This document shows positions 18,601-28,000 of a stretch of 51,506 nt of DNA, piece by piece (the first letter of the stretch is position 1; every line of letters starts with the position of its first letter). Where the stretch lies: the NCBI GenBank assembly GCA_027858345.1, contig JAQICX010000188.1, positions 1-51,506 of the forward strand. Reading direction: 5' to 3'. Both the position numbers and the translations under genes were made by a program. This DNA is from Kiritimatiellia bacterium (GTDB lineage: Bacteria; Verrucomicrobiota; Kiritimatiellia; JAQICX01). Under the pieces are notes generated by a model. That model saw only the letters and a list, made by a program, of their open reading frames with translations. It made no database searches and was not told where the DNA came from.

Positions 18601-18719
18601 GGCCCAACAAAAACGTTTACATCAATTGTATCTTCCCAGACAAGTCTTTGCACACGAGAGACAGCTCTCTTAACTCTGTTTGGAATGAGCTGTGGCAATG
18701 GTGTTGTTGTTTTCGGCAT
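15633..18719 (-). CDS. Alpha-mannosidase, glycoside hydrolase family 38
   Basis: Retaining zinc-dependent exo-alpha-mannosidase, 1028 residues, the usual size for the cytosolic/ER Man2C1-like branch. N-terminal beta domain (1-250), then the catalytic domain opening with GHSHLDLVWMWP (zinc ligands H263 and D265). The nucleophile is predicted as D375 in LWIPDVFGYN, followed by a WQGADGSEVLTH segment, and a C-terminal beta domain covers about 650-1028. No signal peptide, so it probably acts on imported manno-oligosaccharides in the cytoplasm. TAGGAGT precedes the ATG. It shares its strand with rlmH and the beta-propeller gene downstream. Confidence 0.96.
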   Translation of the reverse strand: MPKTTTPLPQLIPNRVKRAVSRVQRLVWEDTIDVNVFVGPESEGMLTTLDDAYSFKFAPAERGMCFSKPEWLNRWFKVEIPAATAESAGRRYLHWNCNGETTIFINGEPWCGIDVGHPEAPLPDEACTLYMDVGTYQTGMGVCLPGEVPSLGQPDMHGYRFNSASIRVRDELAFDVLHDIQILSFVMQKNMKDLGWDVPCIGHVKVLEKAPLFFRKLLKQLNDAVDLFDTDGLNEFSKALKDIYERFPAEEWGGKVSYIGHSHLDLVWMWPEAVTKRKSVHTFATMLRLMEKYPEFIYQMSQPYLLHELKKTQPKQYEEIVKRVQENRWDATGGFEVEADTMMPVGEALSRALLYGQQRFKAFKGEITDTLWIPDVFGYNQCLPQICALGGIKNFYTTKMTWSCVTKFPHNSFVWQGADGSEVLTHLANVGYNSDSVPGEAIDSMQNYAQADVHDEILIAAGYGDGAGGTTEGHMERVKRMSNLATVPKASWSTVSDFFDGLEAVRDELPVYRGELYLEYHRGTMTTQADFKYLYRRAERAMQSYEAMCALNGVKADNVEEWLRIIFCQFHDAIPGSSIELVYNQLNAELESIGDKYFEAAKESAGEESTTLISNPLLLANSAIVEFSADAGNCVQTSSGKVCPTQIVGNKLIAKIDLEPLESVNVSISTEELPFESIQASTSGINNGIIDVSFNGNGHIDSITVDGEELQLADHIRFMLHHDQPFMFEAWDVDHSINWMKSEVAEKLELSVVEAGAARAVVRGTAAISDVSSIQIDYIVEAGSPYIKFDVKVDWHEAHKLLRLEVPTLYKKDRARYGCPFGSIERSQRPGLQQEETMWEVAGSRWMAVTDGMDNGLAIISESKYGFGSKDGLAHLSLLRSPFTSDNDSIKHENILADQGFHEIKFAIGKFVKTSGEQMSTASAAEAHYTKPVVSKGTSADIPVSLSDLKTVTPSWFKALDNRDGYLLRLHEVMAVNGEFTLHTAKPVKDVYLVDLFENKIGDVTKVSDTQYTVKYTQNQIISIAVLI

Positions 18720-19134
18720 ATATAATTACTCCTAAATATTCTAAATTAACTATTAAAAGCTGAATTTTAATATAATAGCAATCATATAACAACCATAAAA
18801 AATGCAAAAAAACAATAATGTCCTTAATTTTTCGGTTGGAGAGAAAAACATGTTTTTCGACCAATAAAATGAAGAAATGAGGGACTGTTTTTTTGCGTTT
18901 TGGGTGATAAACATGAAAATTAGTTTTGGCGGACGCCGAGGACGGCATCCCTCCCGGCTTGCAACATAACCTTAAACTGCACTTCGGGAGGGTCAGCGTC
19001 CCCGCTGACAGAAAAGGCATTCAACCGAAAAATCAAGGGTTAATGTATTAAACAATTTTTTTATAGACAAACATATTGATTAAGATGTAGACTATAGGGA
19101 ATCTAACATCCAACAATGGAGATTTTTAATAAAA
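18720..19134. other. Divergent promoter region with two dispersed repeats
   Basis: Lies between the divergent alpha-mannosidase and secreted-protein genes. 18928-18957 is the ggcggacgccgaggacggca repeat (other copy 7323-7352). 19009-19040 (aggcattcaaccgaaaaatc) matches 3112-3140. The flanks 18720-18830 and 19040-19130 are AT-rich and must hold the promoters, but I could not single out -10/-35 boxes with confidence. Confidence 0.6.
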
Positions 19135-20043
19135 ATGCGAACAATCAAATACATCCTGCCAATATCAATTATTCTTACACTCACACTTCAAAGCTTTGGC
19201 GAGATTGCTTTATACGCTGTATACCCCAATTGTTTTGATTATCTCTTTAAGGGAAAAAGCTCTACAAAAAATGGACAACCAGTACTTAGCTTTAACACTC
19301 TAGAGGATGAAACAATCTTTTCTACAATCGGCGAAAAAATTGGGGACTACACAATCATCTCCTACGCCCGGAAATTTGATAAAGAATTCATTGAGACTAC
19401 CTCTTCATACAAAGACAAAGATGTATCGACGGTCATTTTAGAATCTCCTGACGGCAAACAATTGGAACTGACCGTTGACCAACCCAAAACTATAGAAGGA
19501 TTACTTGCAGCATTTGTCAACAAAGAGAATGGATATTTTTTGTATGCAAAAGACAATGATAAGCTTGATTATTACAACGACACATATACCATAAATAAGG
19601 TAATGACGAATAGCGCAACAATATCCTGCAATGGTATTGAGAAACTTTATGAGGTGATGAGTGGTGATATGAAAAAACAGATGTTTGCTAACCTCGAGAA
19701 GAAAGCAAAAGAACAGGCTGATATTGTTGCGGCCGAGAAGGAAGCTGCATATCAAAAAGCTCAAGAGGAAAACATCAAGAGTACCACACGAGTTGTCAAC
19801 AAAGTCGTATCACAAGAATCTCGTTATGCATCTTCAAGACCAGCAAAAACAACTACAAAGGTTATTTTGGGAACAGAATATGTATACCCAATCAAATATG
19901 CTGTGTTTCCTGTCACAAAACGTAACTCACAAGGCAACCTATACTTTACGCCGGTTGCTGTTCCAACCGAGTTTCAGCGAGGCTATACCGGCTACCAAAG
20001 TTATGATAACGGCGGTAGGCAAATTAACGTTATCAGAAGATAA
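19135..20043 (+). CDS. Secreted or periplasmic protein of unknown function
   Basis: 302 residues with an N-terminal signal peptide (about 1-22, ending SFG|E). Segments EKIGDYTIISYARKF and VILESPDGKQLELTV recall the beta domains of PilP/GspC-like secretion accessory proteins, but this is only a resemblance. Residues about 175-215 are a charged, alanine-rich coiled coil (KKQMFANLEKKAKEQADI...). The C-terminus is basic with a YGYQSYDNGG-like tail. Start ATG with GGAGA upstream. It is isolated: repeats lie upstream and the convergent defence island downstream. Confidence 0.6.
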   Translation: MRTIKYILPISIILTLTLQSFGEIALYAVYPNCFDYLFKGKSSTKNGQPVLSFNTLEDETIFSTIGEKIGDYTIISYARKFDKEFIETTSSYKDKDVSTVILESPDGKQLELTVDQPKTIEGLLAAFVNKENGYFLYAKDNDKLDYYNDTYTINKVMTNSATISCNGIEKLYEVMSGDMKKQMFANLEKKAKEQADIVAAEKEAAYQKAQEENIKSTTRVVNKVVSQESRYASSRPAKTTTKVILGTEYVYPIKYAVFPVTKRNSQGNLYFTPVAVPTEFQRGYTGYQSYDNGGRQINVIRR

Positions 20044-20217
20044 TAGCACGGTCGAGGTAGAAATGTTTTCTATTGAAAACCCATAAGTTCTGAAAGCAAG
20101 CCAATTCGGTAAGCAACTTATATCTTTATAAAAATTTTGTTACAATATGAAGCCTTATACATCTACAACAGTAGAAATTTTATATGTCTATTAGACATGA
20201 AAGCTGAACTTAGCAAA

Positions 20218-21378
20218 TCAATCTTCAGAGATGGATGTTGATACATGCTCTTTTAACTGTTCTTTAACCTCTTGCAGTGGCTTTTTAAATGCCTTTTCAA
20301 ATTTTGGCACATACTTACTAAACCACTCAATAATCTTCTTCCAGTTTTGTTGTTCATATCCGTCTATATCAATTTTAAAGTAAATTCGACAAGATTTCTT
20401 TCCTATCAAAGGATCCCAAGTTAATGTTTCACCAAAACTTTGCTCAATAGCATCCTTATGTTTTTCCAAAAAATCAAACACAAATGTATTTTCTTCGCTA
20501 GATTCACGAGACAAATACAGTTCAATCCTTGAAAATCTCTTTCCGAAAATAAGACTATATATTATAGAGCTAACTCCCGACCCAGCAGAAATCCAGTGGT
20601 CTTTGCTTGGACTAATATTATCAAAGAGTGTGCAATCACTGTTTTTGAGCACTTCAAGTAGCTGTGTCCAAAAAGCGAATCGAAGACTAAAACGCTTTTT
20701 AACCTCATTTCCAGTCGCCTTTTCTTCCGCCTCTTTTGCAGCCATTCCAATCATAAACTCCGCAGATTCTGGAGTAGGAATAATCTGCTCAACATTAAGA
20801 AATAGTTCCTCACTTGAAACAAAAGGTGTTACCTTAAAGCATTGACAGGGAATTCCGTGCCCAATTAACCATAGAGCTGTATTAGTCACCTCCTTACGAA
20901 ACTTCGCAGCAACAAACATAGTCCGTTGACTCTGCCCTTTATTAAGCATAATCTCATCGAAATCCCCAGCTTCCATAAACTCGACAATGCTCTCTTTGGC
21001 ATCTATTGGCTCATCTGTCTTTTTTTGCTCTTTATCAAGAAAGCTTTGATAAATTTCAACAATCTGATTTTTGCTCAAATTAGCACAATAGCCCGCATAT
21101 TTTAAAGCCTGCCAAATAACATCACGACCACTATCATCTAGCTTGTTCTCAATAATAACCAAATTTCCATCTTTATCCAACGCCAACAGATCTAGCCGCT
21201 CTTTAGTGTCATCAAATCCATCAAACTCTTTTTGAATGATGAGTAGATCCTCGCCCAAAGCCTCAGGTGCATGAGCCAGCCATTCTTGAAGATGATTTTT
21301 TTCTTTGAACTTCAGTTCTTTAAAACTCTTCTCCGCCAATGGGATTATACGATTTGATTTTTCATTAATTTTATACAT
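20218..21378 (-). CDS. DUF4268-type protein with N-terminal PD-(D/E)XK nuclease-like domain
   Basis: 386 residues. The N-terminal ~150 residues carry the nuclease core RLDLLALDKDGNLVIIENKL (D63, E77, K79), followed by DVIWQALKYAGYCANL, a layout shared with NucS/DUF91-like endonucleases. The C-terminal half (about 225-380) matches the DUF4268 pattern (KKRFSLRFAFWTQLLEVL ... RIYFKIDIDGY). Such proteins are often found beside restriction systems. It follows hsdR by 79 bp on the same strand and is probably the last gene of the island transcript. Function is inferred as accessory nuclease or specificity modulator. Confidence 0.75.
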   Translation of the reverse strand: MYKINEKSNRIIPLAEKSFKELKFKEKNHLQEWLAHAPEALGEDLLIIQKEFDGFDDTKERLDLLALDKDGNLVIIENKLDDSGRDVIWQALKYAGYCANLSKNQIVEIYQSFLDKEQKKTDEPIDAKESIVEFMEAGDFDEIMLNKGQSQRTMFVAAKFRKEVTNTALWLIGHGIPCQCFKVTPFVSSEELFLNVEQIIPTPESAEFMIGMAAKEAEEKATGNEVKKRFSLRFAFWTQLLEVLKNSDCTLFDNISPSKDHWISAGSGVSSIIYSLIFGKRFSRIELYLSRESSEENTFVFDFLEKHKDAIEQSFGETLTWDPLIGKKSCRIYFKIDIDGYEQQNWKKIIEWFSKYVPKFEKAFKKPLQEVKEQLKEHVSTSISED

Positions 21379-21457
21379 TTAAGTCTCCTACAACCTTAAC
21401 ATTCATTTATTACCATTAAAACTTCGCCGGAGGCATCCCAACGTTCATCACTTACAA

Positions 21458-24400
21458 TTATTTTCCCTGATGCTTCTTGAAATTTTCAGCCTGCTCAAAA
21501 ATCTCTTTGTAGACCTCGTCACGGTCAATTGGAGGATATTTGTTTTTAGCAAGTAAGATGATAAGATCTACTTTTAGTTCAGCTTTTATATCCTCCCTTA
21601 AACTCCAGTCTGTATATTTGGCTTTGTCATCAACAATTTCTTTTACCTGTTTAGCTAAAAGAAGTAACTGCTCCTCCGGATAGTCAAATTCATATTTGAT
21701 GGCTAAACCTTTCAGGATGTCATAAAAAGCTTTTTCTTCAAAATCAATTCCGAGATCTTGAAATGAAATGGTCTCTTGTTTAAGTGAATTAAATATTTTT
21801 ATGATTTCATCCGTAAAGTCATTAACAATGTTCTCTCTTTGCATGTCGTTTTCACTTCTTGCATTATACTTGTCAACAAGAACTCTGAACTCCTTTGAAA
21901 ATTCAATTGACTTAAATCTATTTGTTTTTGCAAAATCCTCAATTGCTCTTTTTAGTAATTTCATGAGTAGTTTTAACTTAGTGTTAGACTCACTCATACA
22001 GCAAAGTGAATGCAAATATTCATCATTAAAAATTTCAATAGTTCCATCTTTGTTGCAGAGTTTGATAATTTCTTCAACGCCATTGCTTCTTAGAGCATTT
22101 TCAATCATTTTTTGAACATTGGCATTCATTAAGGCAATATCAGGACTATCACCTTTTGTTAGTTTGAAGATAATAGATCGGATTGCTATATAGAAATGGA
22201 TATGTTCTTTTTCATCCTTTGTCAATTTTTCACTTCCGCAACATATATCATATGCAAGTTTAAGCTTTCTGACAGTATGCATAAACCACTTTTCCTGTTT
22301 TTCTGTTGCCTGAGTGAATTCGGCAGCTGCATTCAAACATTTAAGCCTTTCCATCGGTGTACCCTCAAAGTACATTCTGCTGTCAAATTTATGAAAAAAG
22401 GTTCTAAGCAAGTCCAGAAGATCCTTAGCTATTATAACAGTTTTTTCGATATCCTGAATTGATGTTCCCGTTCCTCCGGTATCGCCATCACCATATTCAC
22501 CTAATGCATCTTCCATCTGTTTTTTGATACCAATATAGTCAACAACAAGTCCCTTGTCTTTACCTTCAAAGCGCCTGTTAACTCGAGAAATTGTTTGGAT
22601 CAGGGAATGACGTTGGATAGGTTTGTAAATGTAGATGGTGTCCAGAAACGGCACATCAAATCCTGTTAACCACATATCCACAACTATAGCAATTTTGAAA
22701 CTAGACTTTTCACTTTTAAACTGTTTGTCCAACTCTTTTCGGTATTCTTTGGTTCCCAGAATATCATATAACTCTTTTGGATCATCTTTGTCACGAGTCA
22801 TAACCATCTTAATCTCTGATGAGTTAAGCTGTGAGCCTTGTTCTTCCAACTGGTAAATTATCTCATTATAAAGATCCCAGCCAACCCCTCTGTTGCAGCA
22901 AACAAAGATTGCCTTGCCTTTAACAGTGGCACCTTCTTCGACTCTGCTTTGATAATGATTAATAAAGTCTGTAGCAATACTCTTCAATATATCAGGATCA
23001 CCAAGAATTGAATTTATACTGATGCTAGCTTTTTTACTCTCCTCAATCTGATATTCATTAGTACCCATAGTAGCACATTGCTCATAATATTGGTCTATCT
23101 CATGAATTTTCTCATCATCCAGAAGTACTTTTGCTGCACGTCCTTCATAAACAATCTGCACGGTAATCTTGTCTTTGACCGATTGACTCATTGTGTATGA
23201 GTCAACAAGCTCGCCAAACACACTATATGTTGCATCAACCGGGGTTCCTGAAAAACCTACATAAGTTGCCATTGGCAGAGAATCGTGCAGATATTTGGCA
23301 AAACCATACTTTTTAAAAACTCCGTCTTTTGTTATCTTGGTTGTTTCATCAACATTTGTTTGAGTTCTATGAGCTTCATCTGAAATACATATTACATTAT
23401 TTCTTTCAGTTAGCAGCTGAATATCCTCTGTGAACTTCTGAATTGTAGAAAGAAAAACGCCGCCACTTTTGCGTTGCTTCAATAGTTCCCGCAAGTGCTG
23501 TCTGCTTTCCACACTTATAATGTTTTCATCGCCAATGAACTGCTTTGCACTTGTGAACTGCGTGGATAACTGATCATCCAAATCCGTACGATCCGTAATA
23601 AGCACAATTGTTGGACTTGAAAGGTCAACACTTCTCATCAGCAAACGAGTCAGGAATAACATAATCAAACTTTTACCACAGCCAGTTGCTCCAAAATATG
23701 TTCCACCTTTACCATCACCATGAGGTCTGCTTTGCTCCTTGATGTTTTTATAAAGCTTGATCGTTGCATAGTACTGTGGATATCGACAGACAATTTTCAC
23801 CTGATGATTCGAAGTGTCAGGGAAGTATATAAAATTGCGTATAACATCACGAAGCGTCTGCTGATTGAAAAGACCTTCAACCATTGAATAGAGAGAATAT
23901 ATTCCATCTTCATCCATTTCCCGTTCACCGTAGACCGCTTCATCAACATCAACATCCAATTCTGCCGGAAGTTGTGTTTTTATAAAATCTGGCGTCCGCC
24001 ATGTATTAAAAAATTCATACGAGCTGAAAAACGATCCCATTTTGTTGTTAAATCCATCGCTGATCACACAGAATGCATTATATTTAAAAAGCTCAGGAAT
24101 ATCTCTTCGGTATCGCACAGTCAACTGCACATATGCATCATAAACACTTGCGTCTTCTCTTGTTGCACTTTTGAACTCAAACACGACCAATGGCAGCCCA
24201 TTGATATACAAAATTGCATCAGGAATTCTCTTTTCGCTCCCAACAATTTCAAGTTGATTAACAATCTTAAACGCATTTGTCGATGTTGAATATTCTTTGT
24301 TTTCTTCTGCACTGACAGTTATAACTTCTTGCGGTGTCGGGAGACGGTGTTCAGGAAGATCCCGATAGTCAATCAATTGAATATAGAGGTCGCGTTGCGA

Positions 24401-24772
24401 CCACCCCTCATCCCCGCTTCTCCCACTAGGAGAAGAGCCAAAGCAGTCCTCTCCCTCTGGGAGAGGATTTAGGTGAGGGTTGTATTCACGCTTCAACAGA
24501 AAACCATCTGAGACCATTTTCATGATAGACTTATTGCTTTCATAAAGATCAGAGCTTGGATATGCCTCCAATGTTCTGATGATTGATTCAATCTCCCCAA
24601 CAGTGATACCATCCCTATCATATCGTGACGCCAGATAATGCCTTAAATCATCTTTAATCAGAACCTCATCATGACTGCGAGTGATTGTCTCACCTTTCAC
24701 GTGAGTGTAACCACTCCCCTCAAACAGTTCAATTATTGCCTTCTCAAGTTGTTCTTCTGTAAATTTACTCAT
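21458..24772 (-). CDS. hsdR: Type I restriction enzyme, R subunit, with in-frame repeat insertion
   Basis: Motor and nuclease subunit of a type I restriction-modification complex: cuts unmodified DNA after ATP-driven translocation. PD-(D/E)XK nuclease PDAILYINGLPLVVFEFKSA (D185, E199, K201), Walker A GATGCGKS (361-368), DEAH box ISDEAHRT (463-470), then the second RecA domain and a helical C-terminus; 1104 residues. Residues 97-126, between LLKRE and RDLYIQLIDY, are a 30-residue low-information peptide (PHLNPLPEGED...) encoded by a palindromic repeat insertion. It lies between the N-terminal helical segment and the nuclease core and keeps the frame, so the enzyme may still work. hsdM and hsdS are about 8.5 kb upstream. 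Confidence 0.96.
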   Translation of the reverse strand: MSKFTEEQLEKAIIELFEGSGYTHVKGETITRSHDEVLIKDDLRHYLASRYDRDGITVGEIESIIRTLEAYPSSDLYESNKSIMKMVSDGFLLKREYNPHLNPLPEGEDCFGSSPSGRSGDEGWSQRDLYIQLIDYRDLPEHRLPTPQEVITVSAEENKEYSTSTNAFKIVNQLEIVGSEKRIPDAILYINGLPLVVFEFKSATREDASVYDAYVQLTVRYRRDIPELFKYNAFCVISDGFNNKMGSFFSSYEFFNTWRTPDFIKTQLPAELDVDVDEAVYGEREMDEDGIYSLYSMVEGLFNQQTLRDVIRNFIYFPDTSNHQVKIVCRYPQYYATIKLYKNIKEQSRPHGDGKGGTYFGATGCGKSLIMLFLTRLLMRSVDLSSPTIVLITDRTDLDDQLSTQFTSAKQFIGDENIISVESRQHLRELLKQRKSGGVFLSTIQKFTEDIQLLTERNNVICISDEAHRTQTNVDETTKITKDGVFKKYGFAKYLHDSLPMATYVGFSGTPVDATYSVFGELVDSYTMSQSVKDKITVQIVYEGRAAKVLLDDEKIHEIDQYYEQCATMGTNEYQIEESKKASISINSILGDPDILKSIATDFINHYQSRVEEGATVKGKAIFVCCNRGVGWDLYNEIIYQLEEQGSQLNSSEIKMVMTRDKDDPKELYDILGTKEYRKELDKQFKSEKSSFKIAIVVDMWLTGFDVPFLDTIYIYKPIQRHSLIQTISRVNRRFEGKDKGLVVDYIGIKKQMEDALGEYGDGDTGGTGTSIQDIEKTVIIAKDLLDLLRTFFHKFDSRMYFEGTPMERLKCLNAAAEFTQATEKQEKWFMHTVRKLKLAYDICCGSEKLTKDEKEHIHFYIAIRSIIFKLTKGDSPDIALMNANVQKMIENALRSNGVEEIIKLCNKDGTIEIFNDEYLHSLCCMSESNTKLKLLMKLLKRAIEDFAKTNRFKSIEFSKEFRVLVDKYNARSENDMQRENIVNDFTDEIIKIFNSLKQETISFQDLGIDFEEKAFYDILKGLAIKYEFDYPEEQLLLLAKQVKEIVDDKAKYTDWSLREDIKAELKVDLIILLAKNKYPPIDRDEVYKEIFEQAENFKKHQGK
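24395..24484. mobile_element. Palindromic element inserted in hsdR, non-autonomous form
   Basis: 90 bp in frame. Outer inverted ends acccctca (24403-24410) and tgagggt (24474-24480) enclose two hairpins: cttctcc/ggagaag (24417-24435) and tcctctccc/gggagagga (24448-24467). Bases 24404-24439 match 34071-34106 inside hsdS almost exactly. The architecture (end, hairpin 1, linker, hairpin 2, inverted end) equals that of the hsdM insertion with the nuclease coding region missing. I could not identify a clean target duplication for this copy. Confidence 0.82.
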
Positions 24773-25048
24773 CTATACCTTTCAAGATATCGTTTCACAA
24801 TGGTAATATTATGACTCCAGCCAATTTCTCCAACCAGTGATTGGAGTTTTTATACTGATTTTTCTCACTCATATTTTTACTCTTTTACTTTGTAAACCTC
24901 TAAGTTATCAAAGATTGCACCCTCGCTCTTATATCTCCCCCTTCAGGGGTCAGGGGGCGTATAATTTAAATAATACTATCATTTTCTCCGCCAATATCAA
25001 AGTCAAAAAACATTGGATGGATCTTGTTTATTATTCCTAACTCTGTTT
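24773..25048. other. Spacer between STAND-like gene and hsdR with a different G/C palindrome
   Basis: AT-rich spacer. 24935-24959 holds tctcccccttcaggggtcag, a ccccctt/aggggt palindromic patch of a different type from the hsd insertions. It could act as a hairpin in the transcript, but no U-tract follows on the minus strand. A frame on the + strand here has no coding character. Confidence 0.5.
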
Positions 25049-28000
25049 TTACTTTCTTAGGTCAATACAGATTATTTCAATTCTATCTTTATAATCTTCG
25101 GGGATTTGAGCTTCAATATTTGATATCATTCTATCAATTTTCTTTAATTTTTTTCCCGTAAAGAAAACAAGATAGATTCCATATTTAACTTTTCTTGCTA
25201 AATACTTGTCAATTAGCTGGTCCTTCACCCCTGTATATATTTGCGGATTCCCCTCTTTTTTGCATTCAACTTGGACTTCATAGCTTTGATTTGCTTTATA
25301 TTCAATGCTTATATCAACCTTATTATTACCTTCGTATTTTTCTTTGATTAGATTTAAATCAATTGCTTGATACTTATCCTCCAATCTACGCAAAATCTCA
25401 TCTCTACAGGCTTCCTCATTTTTAAAAGTTGTTTTATCTTTATAAAAAGGTTCTATATTGTTGTTTCTATTTGCTTCAATTATATTTTTCAGTGCGTTTA
25501 TTCTTTCACATACTTCCACAAAAAAATCATGATTATCTAAAACATCACCTCTTAAAATAAATTCTTTGATACCACTGATAGAGAATGATTCAAACATCTC
25601 ATCAGTTTGCTTCCTAGATTTTTTATTCATTGTAGAAAGTAACCTAATGTTCCAAATATCATCAGCATTCGCAAGCCTCATATCACTCAACATCTCTAAC
25701 TCTTCACCAGAAAGACAATCTAATGCACCTGTACTCATAAAACGAGCACATCTGTCTTCGTCACCCACCCAGCCAGATTTAAAACTTATTAAATCTAATG
25801 TGTTAAACTTATCCATCATCTGGTTTAACAAATAAATTCGTTCAATTGAATTGAACTTTACAAATATTTTTTTACCAAATTCATGTTCAAAAGAAAACAA
25901 CGCGACAACCTCATCCATTGATAATTGTTCTCTATTCTTAAAACTTTTAAATGCTCTCGCAAGAAAAATATTTTCTTCTTCTGTAAGATGTTTTTCTATA
26001 CTTTGCAACTCATTCAATGTAAGAGAAAAATTATAATATTTTAAGAATCTTTGCAATAGACCTTCTGTATATGTAGGGAATCCTTGACAATGTAAAAAAT
26101 TTACCAACCCAGAATCATCAATCTCAGCGTCTATTCTCTTCTTAAATATTTTAAGTCGTTTAGATACATGTGTGTAAAAAAGAAGATTAATATATTCTTT
26201 TAGTGTCGAAAGTGCAAAACTAGGAGATTTTTCTTTAATGACCTCTGAAAACTTGGTTTTGCCTGCACCTCCACAATTTAGATATCTCAAATCATTAATA
26301 TATAAATATTTATAGAATTTGTTCTGTTGCACGGAAATAGTCTTTAAGTCCTGCAAAGACGTACAAGCATAATAGACCTTATCAATAGGTCTGTCAAAAC
26401 AAGGGGACTCTTTCACGGCACTTTGCAGAGTAGAACAGTCTGCATAGAGTTCTGGATACCTTATAAGTCCTTTAAGAATACTTTTCAATCTATCACAGGT
26501 TTCATTAGTTATCTTATATGGGTTAACACCTTTATCAAAAAAAACAATGCCTGAAACAAACTTTAAAGCTCCAAAATGATTTCTTATCTGAACATCACTC
26601 ATTGAAGAAAAGAAACTTTCATTTTTATCCACCTTTATCTTTGTTTCTTCTTCTCTTTCTTTTTCTCTTCTCTCATGTTCTTCCTCCCAAGGTTGCTTGG
26701 GTGGATTCATGAATTCCTGATACTCTTTAGACAAACTGTTTTTATTAACAAATTCAACAATAGTTTCTTCGCTCCGCTTTTCCTCTGGTAAATACCTTAA
26801 AGCAGGATACAAAAGCTCGAGCTTACTTTTCTTATCTTTGGTGCTTTCAATCTTATTAAATAGTATTTTAATTCTTTCTGTAGGTTGTTTATATGGAAAT
26901 ATATTATCATCAAAGTCATAAATTGTTTTTCTCTGCTTTTTTAGGTCTTCTTTAATATAATCATCAATATAGAAACGAAACAACTCATTACTAAGTTTTT
27001 CTATTCTTATATCATTATTAGACAATGATTCGCTTATCTCAGTCCTATATGAATACATCGGAAATTTATGATGTCCCTTATAGTATTGAGAAAACTCTTT
27101 AAGCATGTTGTAAACATATTTGGCATCATATTTCCCTTTCAAAAATTGACAAATTAACTCACAGAAAAAATCAGAAATGAAAGACTCAACTCCTGAAGGC
27201 AAGGACAGCTTGCTTTCTTCTGTATCATAACTCGACTCATACAATTCAGTTACAAAAGGAATTTTCTTTACAAAATCAGTATAAATAAGAAAATAAGAAT
27301 CACGATGAGAATTGCTTTTTTCTTTATACATCTTCAAATATTTAGTAAACTCTTTAGAAGTTAATTGATCTGGATAAAGGTATTTGAGAACTTGATCTTT
27401 ACAAAAATTTTCATCATCTTTTAACTCTCCATCAGATATTTTCTCAATTACTTCCCTTAAAAAAGTTGCCTCTGTTGGAAATATCTCACACAATCTTGCT
27501 CTATGATACTCACCTGTCTGTTTGTCTGAAATTTTAGTTTTTATAAAATTAATCATTTTCCCTGATAACGTATCTGTCGCCTTTAAGATATCAATAATGA
27601 AATAGATATACTGAGTTGGTTGATTCTCTGCAATCTTTAATTCTTTGACAAAAAAATCATCAAGTGATTCATCATAAATACCTGCTAAACCAGTAATATT
27701 TATTGTTTGATGAAAATATGGTTCTGTGTTTTTAGCATACTCTCTTATATTTTTAATAAGAGATTGTTTTGATTCAAGACTAAAATGAGATACATCACCA
27801 TATATTGTTTGATAATAAGGATCAATGGCTATAAATTCTTTATCTTCTGTTAATGAACATAACCAAGCAAAAGTTCCTCGTAGACCTGTTGGAATATGTT
27901 TGTTTTTTATAAATAAACTTTTAATTCTGCTCACAGAAATAATTTTAGCACCAAGAATGGTATCTTTGATAAAACAAGCTGTAGTAAACTCTGCAATAGT

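Noticed and set aside
24837-25040. 67-residue + strand frame between the STAND-like gene and hsdR
   Set aside because: Antisense in a repeat-bearing spacer, no ribosome-binding site, no protein character.
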